Source of the DNA: Neurospora crassa OR74A
Taxonomy: Eukaryota > Ascomycota > Sordariomycetes > Sordariales > Sordariaceae
Direction: 5' to 3'
DNA: 64,000 nucleotides
Assembly (NCBI RefSeq): GCF_000182925.2
Contig: NC_026502.1
Location: 2,852,001 to 2,916,000 of the forward strand
This document shows, piece after piece, positions 11,740-23,769 of the stretch; the stretch's first letter is position 1; the number at the start of each line of letters is the position of its first letter. Position numbers and translations under genes: made by a program. The notes under the pieces are model-generated. The model saw only the letters and a list, made by a program, of their open reading frames with translations, was not told the origin of the DNA and ran no database searches.

Positions 11740-12767
11740 GGAAGCTTTTGCGCGCAGAACAGAAAGGTAAGTAGGGAAGCACAATAACATTGTCGGTCGG
11801 GTACAGACATTGAAGAGGGAACGGGAATAGTAATAGTGATAATACTAACCTTGATGAGGGGAACGGAAACAGCAACGGGAACGGCGAAGGCATAATGGAA
11901 TGGGCGGGGCGCTGGAGTAAAGAGTCGAGTTGGGCTGAGTTGCTTTGTGTGAACCTATCTCAACGGCCCTATCTTCAAATAAGTGATAATTTATTTAGTT
12001 CTAAGACTTGCGTAGTTCAAGAAGTACGGAAGGTCCAACACCGGGAGGTACCAAACTGAGAGACGTGCTTGTTTGTTTTGAGAACGAGGTATGGGGAAGG
12101 GGTATTATCTGGTAAGCCATCGACGGAGTGTAAGATTGAAGCTACACTGTTATCAGAAGACACTGATTGTTTGTGTCTTTTACCTATTTATTTGACTTAG
12201 TCCCCATTGCACTGCAGATCTGGGATATGCTAAAGAGGAGGGTCATCGCAGCTGTATTTGTAGGGGGGTAGGTAGGGGTGAGATAAAGTTGACAAACGAT
12301 CCCATGCTGCGTTTGTGCAGAGCAGAGTAGTTGTACCTCTTCATTATCAGCTGTCAAGAGAGATCATCACAAGAAGGCTAGCTAGGCATGACACTATGGG
12401 TGTCAAAGATCCATCATGATATTGTATCTCTTGTGCAACAAAGTGTGATATCTACCATGTGAATTGTGATCTATGTGAAATAATAAATTTCTACCAAGAA
12501 CCAGACAGCAATAAAGCAAAGATATTACAAAACACCAAACCCATTTTTCGCCGACAAGTCCACGTCGGGCGTGGACTACCTATTCTATCAAGATTGAGTG
12601 ATTGATGCATTTCATTTCTCCATGTTCCTTCCCTACTATGTCCATTCGCACAGTTTGTACACCCGGGTTTATCATCAAACGACCAACATGCGACACGACA
12701 CGCCAACGCCACGACAAGACAGACACATACACACTCATTCACCCCCAGAGGTGCGTAAGTGTGTCAC

Positions 12768-15700
12768 TTATAGCACATGAGAGTGGTGCTCAGTAGGCAC
12801 CTTGGTGAAAACGTCGAACGAGCCGGTACCGGTAACACCCAGCTTACCGACAACCAGTCTGCCTGATGGGGTGTCAAGGCTGTCCCAATCGCCGTCGAGA
12901 ACGGCGTCCTTGAGGAAGCCGACGGTAGTTTCTGTTGTGACATGTTAGCAATGAGCTCGGGCTACAGGAAAGGTAATGAACGGCTGATGGATGACAACGT
13001 ACCGTAACTCATCTTGGTGAAGGGGCTGACGTTGCCGGTCAAACCCATACGGTTGAAAGGAGTGAAGCCACCGTTTCTGTAAAAATTACTAGTCAATAAC
13101 TTGATGCTTGTTTACGTAGTGCTGGGAAATGAAATCTTACCTGGTCATGTAGTCGCCAATGAGGTTCAGATGGCGGGGGTCGACACCGATACCGTGACCC
13201 TTGAAGACACCGCTCAATTCGCGAACGATGCTGTTCCTGGCGGCCTCAACACCATAGATCTCGAGCACTTGGGCAATATCGTTGGTCATGATCTTGTTGG
13301 GGTTGATGTAGTCGGCATACTGCTGCATGGCCTTGATGTTGGAGCCTTCGGTGTGGACAAGACGCTCCTTGTTCTCCACAACGAATGTCGCGGTGCCGAG
13401 TCTGGGAATTTGCTGGATGAGCGCCTTCTTGACAGCCTCGGTGACGAGGTTGAGCATGAGAATCTTGGGTGTCGCGGGATCAAACTCGAGGATCATCTCG
13501 CACCACTCGCCGCCTTGCTCATCGCAGTGGAAGCGGGCAACGAAGTCGTTCTTATCCTTGATACGGGTCTCGCGTGATCGAGACTTGTACACGGACATAT
13601 CGCCATCGGCGTTGCGGTCCTCGGGCTCAGGGCTACCGCCGTAGCCTTCATCGTCGAACTCAAGTCTCTCCTCGCCCTCCTCCTCACCGTCATCCGCGCG
13701 CTGTAGAGACTTCTGGATGGCATCATCATCGTCGTCGTTGGGGCCGTAGGACACTGCCTCGTGTCTATTGGCTCTGCTCTTGGCGTTGGTGGCGTCATCA
13801 TCACCGTCGTCATCGTCGTCCGCGTCGCCGTCCTCGCCGACAGCACGCTCGCCGTCGGGCGCCGCCATCTCCACAGTGCCAACCTTGACACCGATCTCGG
13901 GAGTGGCAGCAGAGTTCTCCTTGTACTTCTTCTTGATTTCCTTCTTGGTGAGCTGACCAAGCAGGGGCACGAACTTCCTCTCAACAGTCGCAAGAACATC
14001 CGCAATCTCAATCGCGTATGTCTTGCAGTACTCCTCAGATGGGAAGAAGCGCAACCTGATCTCGAAGAGCTTGGCAAGAGGGTAGCCCAAGCCACGGCCC
14101 ATCTTCTCCCTGACGGTAACTTCCTTGGTGACATCGGCCAGGGGAAGAATGCTGATGGACTTGGCAAACCGCTCGCAGTCTGTATCAGAGAGCTCAGCGT
14201 TGGGGTAGAGGGTCATGGCAGGAGTCGAGATCTTGGAAGAAGCTGTCATGAGAATTTCACGCAGACGGGGGATACCCAGTGTGACGTTCTTGGCAGAGTG
14301 ACCAGCCAAATGGAAAGTGTTCAGTGTCATCTGTGTCGAGGGCTCACCGACGGACTGACCGGCCACGATACCAACAGCCTCACCAGGCTCCACCAATGAC
14401 CTGATGTACTTGGCCGCCAAAATCTTCTCGGCATTCTTGCGAACAATGATGCCAGAGGAGTCGCCCTTCTTCTCCTTGATTAAGCCATCCTTATTCTCCT
14501 TGACGTACTTGGTCATCTTCTCGAAGAAGTTCTCCGAAGTAGCGAAAGCATACAAGGCAGGGTCAACATCCGACTCGATCGGGTTGAGCGGGTTGCGGGT
14601 ATCCCTCGACTTGATGGCAGCCTTCATCCGCTTGATCATCTCGTCCTTGTGCTCGAAGAGGGCCTGAGTACCCTCTTCCGAGTAGTGGAGATGCGCCAAC
14701 TCGGATTTCAGGTTGCGGAGGACGAACTCGAAGTCGTTCAAGTATTTTTGCTTGGAGATATCGATACCATCCTCACCAAAGAGGAACTGAATGATGGAGC
14801 CATCCGAGTCTCTGACCGAGGTGTCGTAAGCGACCTTGAGACCTTCCATGCCCTTGATCAAACATCTCTGAAGGTAACCGGAACGCGATGTCTTGACGGC
14901 TGTGTCGATAAGACCCTCACGGCCGGCCATGTGATGGAAGTAGTACTCCTGGGGGCGAATACCAGTCAAGAAACGCTGGACGATGTAACCACCAGCTCTG
15001 GCGTTGGTATCGAAGGGCTTGAAACTAGGGAGAGTCTTGCCGCTGACCATGACGGGGACACGTCTACCTTCCAAAACCTGCTGACCCAAGTTACAAGAGA
15101 TGAGGTTGGCGTTGACAGGAGAACCCTTAGCACCTGATGTTGTCATACTTTGCATTTGGTTCTTGGGGAACTTCTTTTGCAGACCAGCAGGAAGACATGT
15201 CTTGGTGATCTCGCTAGAAAGTTGGGCGCAGCGTTGGTTCATCAAGAGATCCAAGTTCTCTTGCTTCTTGTCGTTGCGCATAACTTCCTCCAAGCGTTGC
15301 AAGAGAAGGGGATCTTCGGGAGTAGGCTTCTGCTCCTCGAGCGACACATACTTGGCGGCGACCTCGAGACCGATGTGAGCGGCGGCCTTGATCTTCTCCT
15401 TTCTGTCTGCCTCTCCCTTGGGCGTCATGACTAGATCGTCCATACCGCACGAAAAGGCAACCATGGCCAGGTAACGAGTGAGGAGACGACCCATGCAACT
15501 GAGGAGCTTACCAGCAGCTGAAGGGCCGTAAACTTCGTGAATCGAGTGAATCAAACCACCACTGCTGGGACCCAGCTGAGACTTGTCGAGGATACCGGTG
15601 ATGAACTCTCCATCACGGAAAGTGACCTGGCCTTCTTCTGGGGCATGGTCACCCCACTGATGAGCCTTGACTTGTGTAGAGCCGTTCATCCACAAATCAC

Positions 15701-18102
15701 CGCAATTTGGGGGCTTGATGTTCTTGAGGATTGTGGTAATGACTTGCTTACCCGTCCAGCGGGGAACCGGCTTGATGATCGCCGGCGGCAAAAGCTCAAT
15801 CTTGTCTCCCATAATGTGACCACTTTCGGGCCGAAGAGCGGCGTAGATGAGTTGATGGTAGTTGGCCCGATCGAAGAAGGTGTCCTTGTTACACAGAATA
15901 ACGGAAACGGACAAATGATCCTGAATGAGACCGCGGAGAGGCTTGCCAGCGGTGCCGGAGATGTATTGGTGATCAGTGTCGGCGAGCTGAAGGGCCTCGG
16001 CACGGGCAATCTCGTTTTGGGGGAAATGCATGTTCATCTCATCACCATCGAAATCGGCGTTGTAGGTATTGCAGTTGGCGTAGTGCATGCGAATCGTCTT
16101 CTCGCCCGGCAGCACTCTGACTCTGTGACCCATGATGGAGGGCTTATGGAGGGTGGGCTGACGGTTCATGAGGACGACATCACCGTTGGTAAGATGGCGG
16201 TGGACCTTCTTGTTACGAACTCCGCTGAAGTTGTTGTTGGTCGGGGCCAAGAGCTGGTTGGCAAGGGCCTGACGCTCCTCCGAAGACTTGTTCCTCAAGT
16301 TGATGATTTGGCCGTTCTCCATCTCAATGGCGGAAGCACCGGGCCACTTCTCCATACCGTTCTGCACTGCATTCTTGAGATCATGGTAGTTGTGGCTCGT
16401 TACGGGCTCGGGGTATGTGAGCTTCCTGGCGAACACAGGAGGGACACCGATCTCGCTGGTCTCGATGTTGGGATCGGGAGAGATGACGGATCTGGCGGCA
16501 AAGTTGACACGCTTACCCATCATGTTCTTGCGGAAAAGACCCTCCTTCTTCTCGAGCTTCTGCTTGATACCGTCCTCGTTGCGCTTTCCAGCAGCACCCT
16601 GGACGGGGTTCTTATCGCGATCGATCAAGGAGTTGACGGCGTCTTGAAGCTGTGTCCACGCCTGGTAGAGCGCATTGATATCCCTGGCCCTGCGTCCGTC
16701 CTCGGGGGCATTACCCTTGGCGGTTTCGGAAACCTCGCGAGAGATCTGGGCGACCATAGACGACCCCCTGAGGATTAGCTTGTAGAGACTGTTTTGCTGC
16801 GCTTCCGTTACTTGGTCGCCCATTCTAGCCTCGGGTCTGAATTTGTTGGGAGGGACGAGAAGTGTCTGGATGAAGAACATGTCGGCGGTCATCGGCTTCG
16901 CGTGCTTGGGACGAGGCTTGGAGCTAAAGAGCAAAGAGACAATCTCTTGCTCCTTCTGGAAGAGGAAGTTCAACCTCTCCTTGACCTCGAGAGAGCTGAT
17001 GTATCTCTGGGGAAGGGCCCTCTTCTCGGCCTTCTCCTTCGCCTTGGTCTTGCTGCCCGCGTCCGCCATGACAACATCGCCGTTCTCGTCGAGCTCTTCT
17101 CCCTCTCCTTCACTGTTGTCGGATTCGCTGGCTGTCGACTCAATATCGGCGATCCCCTCATCATCATCATGATTCTTCTTCTTGCCGCCCTTCATGGCCA
17201 GCGCGTCAGCACGCTTCCTTCCAGCCTGGGCCATGGCGGCCTTCTCCTTTTGTGTGAGGTCGCGCTCGAAAATCTTGGTGTACCGATCCTTGCGGTAGAC
17301 GGGAGAGATGCCGTCGCAAGTCCTGCACTTCTTGTCCTTGATGATGGCAGCCAGGAACTCCTTGACAAGAGCCCTGCGCATATCGGCGGCGCCTTCGTGC
17401 TTGCCCTTGTTGATGTCGCGCATAGTCACCTTAGTCCTATAATCGCGAAGGACAGCGCGGACATATGCTTCCCGTTGGCGGATGGTGCTGTCGTTCAAGT
17501 TGTTTCCCTCCTCCTCAGCCTCGTCATCCTCCATCTCGGGCACGTCGGCCAGCTGGAATTGGCGGATGGCGGAGCCGAACTCGCTTTCGCCGAAAGAGTC
17601 GATCATCTGGGCCTCCTTGAGAAGGCCACACTGCAGCAGACGGAGCATGCAGGAGTAGCGGTGGATTTCCCTCCTGGGAAGGCGGAACCGGTGGCAGTAA
17701 ACACATTGCGCGCGCAGCAGACGGTATGCCTGGTCCATGAAGACGGGGTGATAGACGGGCACGGGGAGCTCGATGTGGCCGGGATGACCGGGACATTGCG
17801 ACTGGCCAAGGTTACATGTTGTGCAGCTGTTCAGAAAAGGGTCACATCAGTCAACACCACTGCCTAAACCACCAACCTTTCACGTTGAGAGAAAGTAGAC
17901 GACGGGGCGGGGAGTCTCACAGTGAGTCGCCCCAGGAACCCAAGGCAGGGTCGTAGAGACCGCCGGGGACGGGGTTCAGCAGGCTGTCGAAGGTGCTCTC
18001 ATTCTCGATCTTGCGGACCGAGACGGCGCGGATCTCGGTGTCGGTCAGGAAGGTGAACTCGACGCTGTCCAGAGAGGACGACACGGGCTGCGAAATATTC
18101 AT
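12768..18102 (-). CDS. rpa190: DNA-directed RNA polymerase I largest subunit (A190)
   Basis: Four exons joined in frame give 1701 residues: 18102-17921, 17826-13141, 13076-13003 and 12931-12768; the introns are 94, 64 and 71 bp and all GT-AG. The protein is the catalytic largest subunit of RNA polymerase I, which makes the large rRNA precursor in the nucleolus. Visible marks are the N-terminal zinc-binding clamp motif (Cys62, Cys65, Cys72, then PGHPGH), a second CxxC cluster about 30 residues later, and the absolutely conserved Mg-binding NADFDGD at residues 650-656. Late in the protein an acidic Asp/Glu-rich insert in the jaw region (about 13630-13860) is typical of Pol I rather than Pol II or III. 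There is no CTD heptad repeat, and the end reads MTRNGGFTPFNRMG followed by a family-typical SPFTKMSYETT. Length is close to yeast A190 (1664). The small first and last exons would be missed by taking the longest ORF alone. The gene diverges from prp3 across about 0.9 kb. Confidence 0.95.
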
Positions 18103-19027
18103 GGTGGGCGAGAGTGGTGTATGGTTACGAAATCGGAATCTTTACAATCCCATGGCGAGGGTTTTCCGTCTGAAGGAGGGCCGCAGGCAAGTGGGCACGG
18201 TCGTGGGGAGACAGCGGCAACTTGCGAGGCCAAAAACAACAAAAAAAAGAGTATAAAAAAAAAGGCAAGATATCGAGTAAACTGAGCCTTCAGGGTGTTT
18301 ACACAGCCAAAAGCCTTTCGCTATGCCACTGCAGTCAATCACAGTCTACAGCTTCGCCCATTGGTGGGAACTTTGAGATGGAGCTTCCGCGAAAGAATAT
18401 TTTTTGGCGGTCGCGGCCGGCAAAATCTGCTGCTACGCCTGTGGGGAACTCGTACTGGTAGTGTACATAAGCCCAGCGGGCATCTCGGTGGGCGGTGGCC
18501 CGGCTGGCTTCCTTGGCTGACGGGACTCCATTTCGCTAGGTACCTCTAGTAGATCCCGTCCACTGATTCAACACTCTTGCAGTGCAGTCAGCAGTGGCCT
18601 CCTTCTCCTTCACGTTCAATCCGGGCATTCGCTTTCAGGCATTCCACTGGGTTCCTTGTCGTCGCTATCGTCATTGCAAACTACCACGTCTTGTTTTGTT
18701 TCCTCGACCTCATTTTTCAAATCTACCTATACTTTCCATCACAACGGGACCTCGACGGATCTCAACCATCAGGGCCGGGACCTGACTAGGGCAGGAATCT
18801 GAGATCGATATTGCGAACCACATTCATCCACCTGAGAATTGGTACCCATTACACCACCTGAAGCGCGGCGCCATTCGCCATAGTAAACTCGATCTAGTGT
18901 AGCTTCCAGCTCCCGACCTTCGCGCCTGGTCACCACATCCCGGCAACTTTAAGAAGAACCTCGACCTCTTCCTGTATCACTCGACAAACCGACTCTTCTT
19001 ATCAGACAGCCCGCATTTCACATCAAC
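18103..19027. promoter_or_regulatory. Divergent promoter region, RNA polymerase I gene and prp3
   Basis: About 925 bp separate the ATG of the RNA polymerase I subunit gene (minus) from the ATG of prp3 (plus). The region must hold both promoters and leaders. It contains A-rich runs near 18240-18262. I did not recognise a clear TATA box at a useful distance for either gene. Confidence 0.6.
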
Positions 19028-20497
19028 ATGGATCGAGGACAGCCAAGCGGGCTAGGCCCCCGCCATGACGCGACTTCACGAGTTCAGAAGCCCGAGTCCG
19101 CCGCTGATCGCATGGCCGCACTCAAGGCTCGTGTCGCTGCAGCAGTCGGAGGCTCCAAAGCAAAGGGCGGCTTGAACACACCACTGCATCCTGCCCTCGC
19201 AGACCTCGGCGCACCCATCAAACCCGGGGACTCTCTCGCGGCCGCCGCAGCAGGTCGTCGAGCCGCCCAGAAAGTTGCCGAATCATTCAACAGAAAGGAG
19301 CACCGAACGCCTTCGGCAACAACAACAGGCCAGCCCCGAGCCAACCCTTACCTAGACACCAGCAGCCATGGACCACAAGGCAAGCCCAAAGAGCCACGAC
19401 AGCTCATCTTCAACCAGAAGGGCAAGTACATTGCCCAGGCGAATGCGCTACGGAGACAGGCCGCCTTGGAGGAAATGAAGAGGAGGATTGCGGAGCAGGC
19501 CAGGAAAGCAGGACTGGACGAGGACCGAGACATCGAGAAGGCCTTTGTCGTAGAGGCGCCCCCGGATGTGGAATGGTGGGATCAGGGCCTCATCGACGGC
19601 AATGACTACAGCAACATTCCCGACTCGATAAAAGTCAACACCCCCGACAGCGTTGTTACCATATACATTCAGCACCCAGTCGCCATCGAGCCACCGCAGG
19701 ACAAGCTCGCCGCTGAGCCGAAACCCATGTACCTTACACCCAAGGAGCAACAGAAACTGCGCCGCCAACGCCGCATGATGGAGCTTAAGGAGAAGCAAGC
19801 CAAGATCCGTCTCGGTCTGGAACCGGCCCCGCCACCCAAGGTCAAGAAGTCGAACCTGATGCGCGTGCTGGGCGAGGAAGCTGTCAAGGACCCGACGGCT
19901 GTCGAGGCGCGCGTCAACCGCGAGATCCAGGAGCGCTTCGACAAGCACATGCAGTCCAACGAGGAGCGCAAGCTCACAAAGGAGCAACGGCACGAAAAGC
20001 TCGCTCAAAACCAGCAAAAGGACGTACAAAAGGGCGTCCATACGCTCGTCTTCAAGATTGGTAGTCTAGCCAATGGCAAGCACCGCTTCAAGATTGGACA
20101 AAATGCCCAACAACACGCGCTCACGGGCGCGTGTATCATGCACCCCAAGTTTTGCCTCGTGATTGTAGAGGGCGGCGAGCACAGCGTTAACGCTTACAAG
20201 AAGCTTATGATGCGCCGTATCGACTGGACCGAGAGCGTGCCCTCGCTTGATAGGGAACCCAGCGCGTCCGGCGCGGCGGTGAGGGAGTGGCTAAAAGCGG
20301 AGGATGAGCAAGGCATGTTGAAGGACTTGTCGAATAACAAGTGCCAACTCATATTTGAGGGCGAGTCCAAGACGCAGTCATTCAAGAAGTGGAGCAGCAA
20401 AGTGTGTGAGACGGACCAGGAGGCCAGAGAGTTTCTGTCTCAGATGAAGATGGAGAACTTTTGGACGCAGGCGAAGAACACGCCGAGTCATGTATAA
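19028..20497 (+). CDS. prp3: U4/U6 small nuclear ribonucleoprotein Prp3
   Basis: A 489-residue intronless ORF for Prp3, a core protein of the U4/U6 and U4/U6.U5 snRNPs needed to assemble the precatalytic spliceosome. The first 120 residues are Ala/Gly/Pro-rich and poorly conserved. The PRP3 domain begins near residue 125 (FNQKGKYIAQANALRRQA) and runs through a VEWWDQGLI segment and a basic helical stretch to about 335. The C-terminal DUF1115-type domain begins with HTLVFKIGSL near residue 337 and reaches about residue 480; in yeast this part contacts the 3' end of U6. Length matches yeast Prp3 (469), being shorter than human PRPF3. The ATG at 19028 follows an in-frame leader without earlier ATG in that frame and is well placed. 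An AATAAA lies 109 bp after the stop. Confidence 0.92.
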   Translation: MDRGQPSGLGPRHDATSRVQKPESAADRMAALKARVAAAVGGSKAKGGLNTPLHPALADLGAPIKPGDSLAAAAAGRRAAQKVAESFNRKEHRTPSATTTGQPRANPYLDTSSHGPQGKPKEPRQLIFNQKGKYIAQANALRRQAALEEMKRRIAEQARKAGLDEDRDIEKAFVVEAPPDVEWWDQGLIDGNDYSNIPDSIKVNTPDSVVTIYIQHPVAIEPPQDKLAAEPKPMYLTPKEQQKLRRQRRMMELKEKQAKIRLGLEPAPPPKVKKSNLMRVLGEEAVKDPTAVEARVNREIQERFDKHMQSNEERKLTKEQRHEKLAQNQQKDVQKGVHTLVFKIGSLANGKHRFKIGQNAQQHALTGACIMHPKFCLVIVEGGEHSVNAYKKLMMRRIDWTESVPSLDREPSASGAAVREWLKAEDEQGMLKDLSNNKCQLIFEGESKTQSFKKWSSKVCETDQEAREFLSQMKMENFWTQAKNTPSHV

Positions 20498-20605
20498 CTA
20501 CGATGTTGAAAAAGGATACAGTCTGCTTTTTTGCCAGTCGGATGATGATCCGGTTTTGTTGGACGAAAAGAGAGAGAGAATCATACTTAGCTCCGCTAGA
20601 CCATG

Positions 20606-20611
20606 AATAAA
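20606..20611 (+). terminator. Candidate polyadenylation signal after prp3
   Basis: AATAAA, 109 bp downstream of the prp3 stop codon and before the promoter of the next gene. Fungal poly(A) signals are loose, so this is only probable. Confidence 0.45.
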
Positions 20612-20879
20612 ACAAACAACACGAGTAACTTGAGAGTTATGAACACGGGTCGCCTTAAAGTCATTGACATTCGTGCAGTGATGGAAGACCGGCATCGTGG
20701 ATGAGATCTGCGCACCCCATGGGGATCTTAGTTTCCTGGTTTGTTGTTTCCCCACACAAGGCGAGCTATAGAGTGAGGGGTTGCAATCGGGATTAACTCT
20801 CACCACCTCGGCTCTTGTCTGTCATTGTTTTCCAAAACCCGGGCTAGACTCGTCACGGGGTATTCCTTTGGTGTCACCA

Positions 20880-20887
20880 TATAAATA
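20880..20887 (+). promoter_or_regulatory. TATA box candidate for the GST kappa-like gene
   Basis: TATAAATA about 112 bp before the ATG at 20999, a usual distance for a fungal TATA box with a short leader. It is the only such match between the prp3 stop and this gene. Confidence 0.5.
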
Positions 20888-20998
20888 CCTCCTGGGAAGC
20901 TGTTTGTCATCAAACTGTTTCGGTGCTAGTTGTCTTCATCACAGACCAAACTATCTGGTATTCCTCCTTTTCGGTCCAGCACTAAGCTGACAGACACA

Positions 20999-21847
20999 AT
21001 GGTTCCCAAGCCCAAGATCACGCTCTACCTCGATACTGTCAGCCCGTTCGCATACGAGGCGTATCACATTCTGCGGGTATGTACAACTAACCTGCAAGTT
21101 CATCGGTTCAAATAGAATCAAGCAAGCAACGAATCGCTCATGTCATATCTCCACCTTTCAGAACGACCCTATCTTTAAAAATGTCGACATCAAATACGTG
21201 CCCATCTTCCTCGGTGGCTTGATGAACAAGGTCCGTCTGTCTCATCCATCCCACTCTCTCCATTCATCATCATCACTAACAAACACACCAAACTAACCCA
21301 CCCGCCGCCGCAGTGCTCCAACACCCCACCCATCAAGATCAAAAACAAAGACAAATGGATCAACGTCGAACGCCTCCGCTGGGCCCACGCCTTCTCCGTT
21401 CCCATCGTTACCGACATGCCGCCCAACTTCCCACCCAACACGCTCCCTGTCCAGCGGGTCCTAGCCGGCATCGAAGCTTCATCATCTCAGTCCCAATCCG
21501 CCGTCATCGCCGCCCTCGACGCCCTCTACAAAGCCTTCTGGGCCCTCGGTCAGCCCATCTACGAACCCGCTCAACTGCGCTCCGTCCTTGCCTCTTCCCT
21601 CGGTGGGGAAGAAGCGGCGGATAAGGTGTTGGGAGCAGCGCAGACTGCCGAAGTCAAGCAGAGATTGGTGGAGAACACGGATAAGGCGTTTGCGGAGGGG
21701 GCGTTTGGGTTACCTTGGTTCACATGCACCAACACGAAAGGGGAGACGGAGGGGTTTTGGGGGGTTGATCATTTGGGACAGGTGGTGCAGTTTTTGGCGC
21801 TGGATAAGGAGGCGAGTGGGAATGGAGGGTGGAAGTCGGTTTTGTGA
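20999..21847 (+). CDS. Kappa-class glutathione S-transferase / DsbA-like protein
   Basis: Three exons (20999-21076, 21162-21230, 21314-21847) join in frame to 226 residues; the introns of 85 and 83 bp are GT-AG. The start KITLYLDTVSPFAYEAYHIL has the beta-strand and SP turn of the kappa GST / 2-hydroxychromene-2-carboxylate isomerase family, with Ser15 in the place of the catalytic Ser of human GSTK1. The middle is helical, and GLPWFTC near the end supplies the cis-Pro loop, followed by FWGVDHL as in other members. These enzymes use glutathione and have a thioredoxin fold with an inserted helical domain; members are mitochondrial or peroxisomal in animals. The C-terminal residues KSVL are not a clear peroxisomal signal. 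The substrate is unknown. Taking a single ORF would start too late, at the internal MPPNFPPN. Confidence 0.88.
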
Positions 21848-22853
21848 GGGGTGAAGGAGGGAGGAAGGTGGTTGAGTGAAGCTGTGAGAGGGAGACGTGG
21901 GATCACAGGACAGGCAGGCATGATGGGTCAGGCTGTGCAGTTGTGAAGCTGTAATAAGCGGTAGTGGTAGTTGATGTGATGAAGGTATTCCCAAAGACAA
22001 GATCATACATTTACGCATCATCGACCATTTCGACCGAGTGCATCATGAACATAACCTAGTATTGCTGAAGCCATCATAACTCACAACAGGCTGTCAGGTC
22101 TGTCATGGATCAAGACCTGGATGAACGATTATCTCCACAGAACCCATCGGGTGGAGCATTTCCACGCGCGGCTCGGTGGACCGACGAAGGGCGAACCCTG
22201 TCACAACCAAGTGCGAACGGACGCGTCTCAATATGCGGGTCACAGTGATGTTTATGTCAAAGTCACGTCGCGTGAACATGAATGCAACTTGAACGCGTTT
22301 GTCACTTCTACGACTACTGGCATTCATAGCGATGTTTGTAGTAGTCCTAAATCGCTAGGTAGCTAAACTCCCATGATTTGCGCTTGCTCCAAAACTCCAT
22401 TCTCATCTATCATCAAAGCAGGCAGGCATACGGTGGTGAGAATGGTTGTCAGGAAGAAGAAAAAGGTAAACGTGCAATGTCTGTCGACAGGGTATCGTGT
22501 GATCATGAACCAGGCCCTTTATTAGACCAAATCCGCCATCAGCGCTGCCGTGCAAAGCCATCCGTCCTTTTGTTCCGGTGCTCGCCAGCCGCTGTGCCCG
22601 CGTTGTAATGTACAAGCCATCAAGTACTAAGATGAAGAGAGAGAAAATGTAGTATCATCGCAATCAAGAACGCCGGATTACCCCCCATGTGTTGTGCCGT
22701 GAATGAAAATCCATCAACTCAGACGCGCATTCCCAAATGTAGTGCGAAGTGTGACGCGAGAAAAGTTGTCATGACCGCCCCGTGATATAACCCCAGAATC
22801 TGACTAGACTACCCCGAAAACCCAAAGCAAACTACTCCATATCGAAGAGTCGC
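21848..22853. other. Intergenic region between converging GST kappa-like and H3 genes
   Basis: About 1 kb holding the 3' ends of two converging genes. Short overlapping ORFs of 70-100 codons on both strands have no family likeness. Nothing else was seen. Confidence 0.6.
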
Positions 22854-23340
<487 letters not shown>

Positions 23341-23764
23341 TTATGTGTGTTGATAACGTGTTTTTTGATGGATGAGCGATGATTAAGTGATGACCTGCGC
23401 TGGTGGTCGAGACTGGTTGATGACTAGAAGGAGAGGCGGGAGTGGAAAGGGGAAAAAGTGGTGGGGGGTGCGAGGTTTATGTATGTGCGGACCGGGGTCA
23501 GGTGCTGGCTGATTTGGGTGAATGGGTGGTGCGGCGCGTTGTGTGGCTGCTGCCTTTCGGTTTTTTCGCCTTCCTTGCTCATTCCGCTTTTTCCTGGTTG
23601 ATTTGCAACTCCCATTATTTTTTTTTGGTTGCGGGCGACCAAACCGGGGGCTGAACCGGGGTTCGTTTTGCACTGATAACTGCCCTTGGTTTTGCTGGCA
23701 AAACAGCGCTGTTTTGGGTGCTTAATTGGAGCGTGCTCTGCCGACGCGGGTTTGCAGAATTATG

Positions 23765-23769
23765 ATTGG
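23765..23769 (-). promoter_or_regulatory. CCAAT box candidate, H3 side
   Basis: ATTGG on the plus strand, i.e. CCAAT reading toward the H3 gene, 434 bp before its ATG. A five-base match is weak on its own. Confidence 0.25.

Larger units (their letters stand above)
9695..12767. other. Intergenic region between two converging genes
   Basis: About 3.1 kb between the 3' ends of the Rpn4-type gene (plus) and the RNA polymerase I gene (minus). It contains a perfect TGACGTCA palindrome at 10286-10293, a related TGACGTCT at 9870-9877, an imperfect ATC/GAT trinucleotide tract at about 11105-11216 and a run of 25 A at 11715-11739. A 105-codon minus-strand ORF (11048-11365) is built largely from the trinucleotide tract (Asp/Glu run) and is not accepted as a gene. 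No other coding signal was seen. Confidence 0.55.
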
